From Caldisericota bacterium (GTDB lineage Bacteria > CAIJMQ01 > JAADFP01), in contig JAADFP010000032.1 in assembly GCA_013152825.1 (NCBI GenBank), positions 1 to 8,819 on the forward strand: a stretch of DNA of 8,819 nucleotides. The letters are read 5' to 3'. Below are positions 3,779-8,819 of the stretch, piece after piece. Numbering within the stretch: position 1 is the first letter of the stretch; every line of letters begins with the position of its first letter. The notes under the pieces were generated by a model that did not search any database, was not told the origin of the DNA, and saw nothing but the letters and a program-made list of their open reading frames with translations. The position numbers and the translations under genes were made by a program.

Positions 3779-6192
3779 CAGACTTCTCTAAGCACTGCTA
3801 CATCTATGAGCGAATCTCCTTCGTGCAGGGAAATTATCCTGACTCCCCGGGTAGACCTTCCCATCTCCCGCACCTGGGAAGTGGGGAAGCGCATTACCAT
3901 GCCATCAGCTGTCAAAAGTATTGCCTCTTCCTCTCCGTTAACTCCCAATGCCGCAATTACTTCTCCTGTAATCTTACTCACTTTAATACCCACAACGCCT
4001 TTCCCTCCCCGATGCCGGATAGGAAACCGGGTGAAAACAGTCCTCTTGCCATAGCCATTCTTGGTGGCAATGAATAAGCTTTTTCCCTCTCTGAGTGTTG
4101 CCACTCCTGCAATGTGGTCCTTCGGATGAAGTGTCATCCCTCTTACTCCCCGGGCAGTTCTTCCCATACATCTCACCTCTTTGGAGGAGAACCTGATAGC
4201 TTTTCCCTTGCTGCTAATAAGGATTACCTCGTCTTCCTCGGTTATCAGTTTCACCTCTTTCAGAGAGTCGCCTTCTTCCATACTCAGAGCAATGATACCC
4301 GTAGAGCGGGGATGCGAGAACGCCGTAAGCGGAGTCTGTTTAACTCTTCCCTTGCTGCTTACCATAAACACAAACTCTCCCTCCCGGAACTCGCTTACCC
4401 TGAGAAATGCCTGTGGCTTCTCGCCTTCCTGTAAGGGAAGCAGGTTGACTATTGCTTTCCCTTTGGATAACCTGCCTGCAATGGGTATCTGGTATACTTT
4501 AAACCAGTAAACCTTGCCCAGGTTGGTAAAGCATAGCAGGTAGTCATGCGTGGAGGCTACGAGGAGAAATTTCAGGAAATCTTCGTCCTTTTTCCCCATG
4601 CCCTTTAATCCCTTGCCCCCTCTCTCCTGCTTACGGTAAGTGGAAAGGGGAAGTCTTTTTATGTAGCCGCTCTCCGTGAAGGTAACCACCATCTGTTCCT
4701 GTGGAATCAGATCTTCTATAGTAACTTCCTCTCCAGATTCCACTATTTCTGTTCTTCTATCATCTGCGAACTTCTCTTTCAGCTCGGTCAACTCTTCCTT
4801 GATTATCTGTCTGATTTTAAGCGGAGAAGAAAGTATTCCCTCCAGCCTGACTATTTCTTTAATTACCGCCAGGTAGTCTTCCTCCACCTTTTTCCGTTCC
4901 AACCCGGTAAGCCTCTGCAATCTCATATCCAGAATCGCCTGGGCCTGGATCAGGGTAAGGGAGAATTTTTTTATCAGGCTTTCTCTCGCCTTATCCACAG
5001 TAGAAGACTTACGAATAATACTTATAATTTCATCAATGTGGTCAAGGGCGATTTTAAGCCCTTCCAGTATATGCGCCTTGTCTCTGGCCTGCCGGAGGAG
5101 AAAAGCTGTGCGTCTGCGCACCACCTCTTCCCGGAAAGAGAGGAAATGCTCCAGTATTTTGCGCAGGGTGAGCACCTGTGGCTTCCCGTCCACCAGGGCG
5201 AGAAGAATAATGCCCAGAGAGGACTGGAGAGGTGTATGCTTATAAAGTCTATTCAAAACAATCTCGTGATTCTCGCCTCTTTTCAGGTCTATGACAATTC
5301 TTAAGCCATCTTTATCCGATTCATCGCGCAGGTCAGCAATCCCCTCTAACTTTTTCTCTCTTACCAGGGAGCTTATGGATTCCAGAATTCTGGTTTTATT
5401 TACCATGAAGGGGATTTCGCTAATAACGATTCTTTTTCTTTCCCCTTTATGTTCTTCGATAAAACTCTTCGCCCTGATTTTTATTACTCCCCTTCCGGTA
5501 AGATAAGCCTGTGTTATCCCTTCTTTTCCATAAATTATGCCTCCGGTGGGGAAATCAGGCCCGGGGATTATCTTCAGTAATTCCCTCTCCTCTATTCCGG
5601 GGTTCTCCAGAAGCGTTATAAGGGCATCCACCACTTCCCCCAGGTTATGGGGAGGAATTTCCGTGGCCATACCCACGGCAATTCCCGAAGAACCGTTCAC
5701 CAGGAGATTGGGCAAAAGCGTGGGAAGCACCACCGGTTCCTGGCGTGTATTATCGTAATTAGGGACAAAGTCCACGGTGTCTTTTGCCACATCTCTCAGC
5801 ATCTCCTCTGTTAAGTGAGGCATCCTGGCTTCGGTATAACGCATAGCAGCGGGAGGATCGCCATCTACCGAGCCAAAGTTGCCCTGCCCCTCCACCAGAG
5901 GGTAGCGCATGAGAAAATCCTGTGCCATCCTCACCAGGGTAGAGTAAATGGCCGCATCTCCGTGCGGATGGTAGTTACCATTTACATCGCCGCAAATCTT
6001 TGCACATTTTCGATAGGGACGATTAGCGTAGAGCCCCAGGTCCCGCATTGCCCAGAGGATTCTTCGCTGAACCGGTTTCAGCCCATCTCTTACATCGGGA
6101 AGAGCACGGGATACTATCACACTCATTGCATAGTCCAGGTAGGAGCTCTTCATCTCCTGTTCAATATCAATTGATCTTATTTTTTCCTGCAT
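3778..6192 (-). CDS. gyrA: DNA gyrase subunit A
   Basis: GyrA forms the A2B2 gyrase that introduces negative supercoils; this subunit breaks and rejoins DNA through a tyrosine. The 804-residue protein opens with the winged-helix segment SRALPDVRDGLKPVQRRIL (28-46), the HPHGD loop (75-79) and the catalytic pair R118-Y119 in AAMRYTEARM. Seven residues QERGGKG (522-528) form the GyrA box at the start of the C-terminal beta-pinwheel, distinguishing it from topoisomerase IV ParC; the consensus is QRRGGKG. It is shorter than E. coli GyrA (875) and lacks a long acidic tail. Residues A80 and S84 correspond to E. coli S83 and D87 in the quinolone-resistance region. The start has GAGGT 6 bases upstream. 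No gyrB is adjacent. The archease gene follows with a one-base overlap, and a Gfo/Idh gene diverges upstream. Confidence 0.96.
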   Translation of the reverse strand: MQEKIRSIDIEQEMKSSYLDYAMSVIVSRALPDVRDGLKPVQRRILWAMRDLGLYANRPYRKCAKICGDVNGNYHPHGDAAIYSTLVRMAQDFLMRYPLVEGQGNFGSVDGDPPAAMRYTEARMPHLTEEMLRDVAKDTVDFVPNYDNTRQEPVVLPTLLPNLLVNGSSGIAVGMATEIPPHNLGEVVDALITLLENPGIEERELLKIIPGPDFPTGGIIYGKEGITQAYLTGRGVIKIRAKSFIEEHKGERKRIVISEIPFMVNKTRILESISSLVREKKLEGIADLRDESDKDGLRIVIDLKRGENHEIVLNRLYKHTPLQSSLGIILLALVDGKPQVLTLRKILEHFLSFREEVVRRRTAFLLRQARDKAHILEGLKIALDHIDEIISIIRKSSTVDKARESLIKKFSLTLIQAQAILDMRLQRLTGLERKKVEEDYLAVIKEIVRLEGILSSPLKIRQIIKEELTELKEKFADDRRTEIVESGEEVTIEDLIPQEQMVVTFTESGYIKRLPLSTYRKQERGGKGLKGMGKKDEDFLKFLLVASTHDYLLCFTNLGKVYWFKVYQIPIAGRLSKGKAIVNLLPLQEGEKPQAFLRVSEFREGEFVFMVSSKGRVKQTPLTAFSHPRSTGIIALSMEEGDSLKEVKLITEEDEVILISSKGKAIRFSSKEVRCMGRTARGVRGMTLHPKDHIAGVATLREGKSLFIATKNGYGKRTVFTRFPIRHRGGKGVVGIKVSKITGEVIAALGVNGEEEAILLTADGMVMRFPTSQVREMGRSTRGVRIISLHEGDSLIDVAVLREV

Positions 6193-6266
6193 TGCTTTAC
6201 CTCACTAAATAAAGTTTATGAAGGGAAATAAAAGTCTCACTGTGCTCAAATAAAGGAACTCCATTC

Positions 6267-6295
6267 TTTATAAAAAGTTGTGTTATTTTAACACA
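6267..6295 (-). promoter_or_regulatory. Candidate gyrA promoter
   Basis: TATAAA on the minus strand (plus-strand 6267-6272) is the best -10 upstream of gyrA and would start transcription near 6260. At 17-bp spacing the -35 is TGTGTT, a poor match lying in the palindrome 6279-6295, so activation or repression through that site is likely. Confidence 0.4.
6279..6295. promoter_or_regulatory. 17-bp palindrome between the divergent promoters
   Basis: TGTGTTA-TTT-TAACACA has perfect 7-bp arms. It covers the -35 of the gyrA candidate and stops 6 bp short of the -35 of the divergent promoter, an ideal place for a regulator acting on both. I cannot match it confidently to a known operator family. Confidence 0.5.
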
Positions 6296-6300
6296 GTGAG

Positions 6301-6329
6301 TGTAAAATCACAAATTCTCATGGTATAAT
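6301..6329 (+). promoter_or_regulatory. Extended -10 promoter of the oxidoreductase-leuS operon
   Basis: TATAAT at 6324-6329 is a perfect -10 preceded by TGG (extended -10 TGn). The -35 at 17-bp spacing is TGTAAA (6301-6306), weak, as is usual when the extended element is present. The leader to the ATG at 6373 is about 37 nt. Confidence 0.65.
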
Positions 6330-6357
6330 ACTTCCCTCTTTAAATTTAAAATTTAAA

Positions 6358-6365
6358 CAGGAGGT
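6358..6365 (+). promoter_or_regulatory. Ribosome binding site that decides the oxidoreductase start
   Basis: CAGGAGGT lies 7 bases before ATG at 6373. A possible TTG start at 6367, two codons earlier, would be 1 base from this site and so cannot be used efficiently. Confidence 0.8.
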
Positions 6366-6372
6366 TTTGGAG

Positions 6373-7428
6373 ATGAATAAATTCAGGTTCGGCATTATTG
6401 GATGTGGAGTTATAGGTCCCTGGCATGCGGATGCCATCCGGGCAATACCCGAAGCAGAATTGGTGGCCTGTGCTGACGTGGTAGAAGAAAAAGCCAGAAC
6501 AATGGGAGAAAAATACGGAATAGACTGGCATACTGACATTAATGAACTGCTGCAACGGGAGGACATAGACATAGTAAACATATGCGTACCCAGCGGATTG
6601 CGGAAAGATATAGCCGTCCCCGCCGCCAGGGCAGGGAAGCATATAATCGCAGAGAAACCGCTTGAGATTACCCTGGAAAAATGCGATGAGATTATAAAAG
6701 CAGCCAGGGATAACGGGGTAAAACTGGGAGTTATTTTCCAGGCCAGGTTCAGTGATGGAGTACAAACACTAATAAATGCCCTGAACAAAGGCAAGTTTGG
6801 TAAATTGGTCTACGGAGAGGCCTCAGTAAAATGGTACCGCACCCAGGAATATTATGATTCGGCAGGCTGGCGCGGCACCTGGGCACTGGATGGAGGCGGA
6901 GCACTGATGAACCAGAGCATACATGTAGTAGATTTACTGCAGTGGATAATGGGAGATGTAGAATCTCTCTTTGCTTATACAGGACTACTGGCACATGAAA
7001 GAATAGAAACGGAAGACACAGCGATTGCTTCCATTAAGTTTAAAAGCGGGGCCCTGGGTTCTATCGTGGGTATGACCTCCGCCTACCCGGGCTATGCAAA
7101 GAAAATTGAAATTTACGGTACCAAGGGCTCAGCCATTCTTGAGAATGATGCCATTGTAGCCTGGAATTTTGCCGAAGAAGACGAGGAGGACAAGCTAATC
7201 AAAGAAGGCCAAACCAAAAAGAAAACAGAAGCCGTAGGTGCCTCCTCTGCCACGGCCGGTTTAGCCATAGAAGGACACAGGAGACAGATTTTTGATTTCA
7301 TAGAGGCTATCAAGAAAGATGCAGAACCACTGGTTAACGGGGAAGAAGGCAGGAAATCCGTGGAAATTATCCTGGGTATTTACCAGTCTGCAAAAGAGAG
7401 GAAAGAAGTCCGTTTTCCCATTAAATAA
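6373..7428 (+). CDS. Gfo/Idh/MocA-family NAD(P)-dependent oxidoreductase, substrate unknown
   Basis: A 351-residue cytosolic sugar or cyclitol dehydrogenase-like protein. The N-terminal Rossmann fold has GCGVIG (10-15), and the catalytic EKP motif is at 94-96 (K95). The C-terminal alpha/beta domain contains GWRGTWALDGGGALMNQSIH with the active-site-type H184 and D187 (HVVD). Length fits the family. The residues do not tell me the substrate; relatives act on inositol, glucose-6-phosphate-like sugars, UDP-sugars or imines. The region around 268-284 is rich in charged residues (EEDEEDKLIKEGQTKKK), a probable surface loop. It is the first gene of its operon, transcribed divergently from gyrA, and leuS begins one base after its stop. 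No sugar-pathway partner is visible in the window. Confidence 0.85.
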   Translation: MNKFRFGIIGCGVIGPWHADAIRAIPEAELVACADVVEEKARTMGEKYGIDWHTDINELLQREDIDIVNICVPSGLRKDIAVPAARAGKHIIAEKPLEITLEKCDEIIKAARDNGVKLGVIFQARFSDGVQTLINALNKGKFGKLVYGEASVKWYRTQEYYDSAGWRGTWALDGGGALMNQSIHVVDLLQWIMGDVESLFAYTGLLAHERIETEDTAIASIKFKSGALGSIVGMTSAYPGYAKKIEIYGTKGSAILENDAIVAWNFAEEDEEDKLIKEGQTKKKTEAVGASSATAGLAIEGHRRQIFDFIEAIKKDAEPLVNGEEGRKSVEIILGIYQSAKERKEVRFPIK

Positions 7429-7429
7429 A

Positions 7430-8819
7430 ATGGAAAAGTATTCTCCCCGCATAATAGAGAAAAAGTGGCAGGAATTCTGGGAAAGAGGGCAGTATTTCCA
7501 CGTAAATACTTCTGAGGGCAAGAATAAATTCTATACGCTGGTAATGTTCCCCTACCCCTCCGGCACACTGCACGTGGGACACTGCAGAAATTACATAATA
7601 GGCGATGCCCTCACCCGATACAAGAAAATGCGCGGATTTCGCGTTCTTTCTCCCATGGGATGGGATGCCTTTGGACTACCGGCAGAAAACGCAGCAATCA
7701 AAAGCGGTGTACATCCGCTTTCCTGGACCAGAAACAACATAAAAATTCTCAAGCAACAGCTTTCCAACCTGGGTACAGGCTACGACTGGGAAAGAGAAGT
7801 CACCTCCTGCCTGCCAGACTATTACAAATGGACCCAGTGGCTCTTTCTCAAGCTCTACGAGAAAGGTCTGGCTTACCGCAAGAAAGCACCAGTTAACTGG
7901 TGTCTCTCCTGCAAGACAGTCCTGGCAAATGAACAGGTAATAGATGGAAAATGTGAACGTTGCAGTTGCGAAGTAGTGCTGAAGCAGTGGTTCTTTCGCA
8001 TAACACACTACGCCAGGGAGCTTTTGAACGACCTGGATTCCCTTCCCAACTGGCCTGAGCGGGTAAAAATAATGCAGAGGAATTGGATTGGGGAAAGTAA
8101 AGGCGTAGAAATATATTTTAAACTCGCAACTCGTAACTCACAACTCACAACTTTAGTAGTCTTCACCACCCGGGTGGATACAATCTTTGGTGCCACCTAC
8201 GTAGTAGTTTCTCCCCAGCATCCCCTGGTAAAGCAGGTGTTAAACACGGCTACGGAAGAGAAAAAGAAAGAAATTGCAGCATTTATCAAAGAATGCAATA
8301 GAGTAAAAAAGCCAGAGGAAGAAATTGAGAAAGCAGGGGTATTCACCGGGGAATGGGTCATAAATCCGGTAAATGGCGAGAAGATTCCAGTATGGATAGG
8401 CAATTACGTGCTTTACGAGTACGGGACAGGAGCTATCATGGCAGTGCCGGCTCACGACCAGAGGGACTTTGAATTTGCCCAGAAATACGGCCTCCCCATC
8501 CGCGTGGTAATTGATAATCCCTCTAACCCTCTAACCGCAGAATCCCTCTCTGCCGCCTACGAAGAACCCGGCATCATGGTAAACTCTGACCGCTTTAACG
8601 GGATGGAAAGTGAAAAAGCGAAAGAAGCCATAGCTGACTGGATGGAGAAGGAGGGGATAGGAAAGAGGAGCATTCAATACGCCCTGCGAGATTGGCTGGT
8701 TTCCCGCCAGAGGTACTGGGGTGCTCCTATTCCTATAATCTACTGCCAGAAATGCGGCATTGTCCCTGTACCAGAAAATGATTTACCGGTTATACTCCCG
8801 GAAAAAGTAGAATTTACCC
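7430..8819 (+). CDS. leuS: Leucyl-tRNA synthetase, N-terminal 463 residues (cut by window edge)
   Basis: Class I synthetase that charges tRNA-Leu and hydrolyses mischarged products. Visible parts in order: N-terminal IIEKKWQEFW; HVGH signature (48-51) in FPYPSGTLHVGH; WDAFGLPAENAA; the zinc-site cysteines C158/C161 and C175/C178 (C180 nearby); then the CP1 editing domain with FTTRVDTIFG (245-254) and AVPAHDQRD (338-346), where T251 and D346 correspond to E. coli T252 and D345; and RDWLVSRQRYWGAPIP, which returns to the Rossmann fold. KMSKS and the anticodon domain lie beyond the window. Usual length is about 800-870. There is no clear ribosome binding site: the ATG lies one base after the oxidoreductase stop (TAAAATG), suggesting reinitiation. 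Odd points are Val249 where Pro is usual, and an in-frame 7-bp repeat tract at residues 231-242. Confidence 0.96.
   Translation, partial: MEKYSPRIIEKKWQEFWERGQYFHVNTSEGKNKFYTLVMFPYPSGTLHVGHCRNYIIGDALTRYKKMRGFRVLSPMGWDAFGLPAENAAIKSGVHPLSWTRNNIKILKQQLSNLGTGYDWEREVTSCLPDYYKWTQWLFLKLYEKGLAYRKKAPVNWCLSCKTVLANEQVIDGKCERCSCEVVLKQWFFRITHYARELLNDLDSLPNWPERVKIMQRNWIGESKGVEIYFKLATRNSQLTTLVVFTTRVDTIFGATYVVVSPQHPLVKQVLNTATEEKKKEIAAFIKECNRVKKPEEEIEKAGVFTGEWVINPVNGEKIPVWIGNYVLYEYGTGAIMAVPAHDQRDFEFAQKYGLPIRVVIDNPSNPLTAESLSAAYEEPGIMVNSDRFNGMESEKAKEAIADWMEKEGIGKRSIQYALRDWLVSRQRYWGAPIPIIYCQKCGIVPVPENDLPVILPEKVEFT
8121..8152 (+). repeat. In-frame 7-bp tandem tract inside leuS
   Basis: Four full units AACTCGC, AACTCGT, AACTCAC, AACTCAC and a partial AACT. 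Because 7 is not a multiple of 3, each unit is read in a different frame, giving residues KLATRNSQLTTL (231-242) without periodic peptide. The tract sits in the strand-linker just before the TTRxDT motif of the editing domain, where family members vary in sequence and length. It has the same period as the tracts at 1618-2305 but its own word. Confidence 0.75.

Larger units (their letters stand above)
6236..6300. promoter_or_regulatory. 9-bp inverted repeat flanking the gyrA core promoter
   Basis: CTCACTGTG (6236-6244) and CACAGTGAG (6292-6300) are exact reverse complements 47 bp apart. They bracket the proposed gyrA -10, and the right arm overlaps the 17-bp palindrome. The spacing of arm centres (56 bp, a little over five helical turns) would place both on about the same face of DNA, compatible with a looped complex; that is inference. 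Confidence 0.4.

Noticed and set aside
5815..6174. 119-codon plus-strand reading frame opposite gyrA
   Set aside because: Shadow of the strongly conserved gyrA coding sequence; no family resemblance.
3778..6192. ParC (topoisomerase IV) instead of GyrA
   Set aside because: A complete GyrA box is present, which ParC lacks or has degenerate.
6367..6375. TTG start for the oxidoreductase
   Set aside because: Only 1 base from the AGGAGGT site; ATG at 6373 has ideal 7-base spacing.
6318..6794. 158-codon minus-strand reading frame opposite the oxidoreductase
   Set aside because: Ser/Pro-rich antisense shadow; the plus strand has promoter, ribosome binding site and conserved motifs.

Overview
The window looks like a piece of a bacterial chromosome. 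It carries DNA gyrase subunit A, a bacterial-type leucyl-tRNA synthetase, strong AGGAGG-type ribosome binding sites and sigma70-like promoters. The lineage cannot be fixed from this sequence alone. The 5'-methylthioadenosine phosphorylase with a CxC motif, the archease gene and the start of a possible hexulose-phosphate synthase suggest a deep-branching, perhaps anaerobic or thermophilic, bacterium; that is inference.

Layout. Everything from about 6190 down to the left edge is read from the minus strand. In order of transcription these are gyrA, an archease gene overlapping it by one base, a structured gap with a probable terminator and a new promoter, mtnP, a gap of about 920 bp with no gene, an AzgA-type purine permease, and the first 16 codons of a gene resembling 3-hexulose-6-phosphate synthase / OMP decarboxylase. 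From 6373 rightward the plus strand carries a Gfo/Idh/MocA oxidoreductase and, one base after its stop codon, leuS, which runs off the right edge. The two gene sets diverge from a 180-bp control region containing a 17-bp palindrome, a 9-bp inverted repeat and candidate promoters in both directions.

How the genes may fit together. MtnP releases adenine and 5-methylthioribose-1-phosphate from methylthioadenosine, and the permease moves purine bases, so these two plausibly belong to purine salvage. GyrA, archease and LeuS are housekeeping functions in DNA topology, RNA ligase activation and translation. The oxidoreductase has no evident link to LeuS beyond sharing its transcript.

Most unusual feature. 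The gap at 1387-2302 is filled with several kinds of repeat: many degenerate tandem tracts that all have a 7-bp period but different words, two diverged copies of a 36-bp hairpin element, a G/C-rich hairpin, and a 20-bp palindrome of the dRS3 / 'FPRKRES' type. One tract runs into the mtnP stop codon. A further 7-bp tract (AACTCRY, four and a half units) sits in frame inside leuS, in the editing domain just before the TTRxDT motif. A heptameric repeat that occupies both a gap and an essential gene is the best lead in this window. No CRISPR array, tRNA, rRNA, transposase or phage gene was found.
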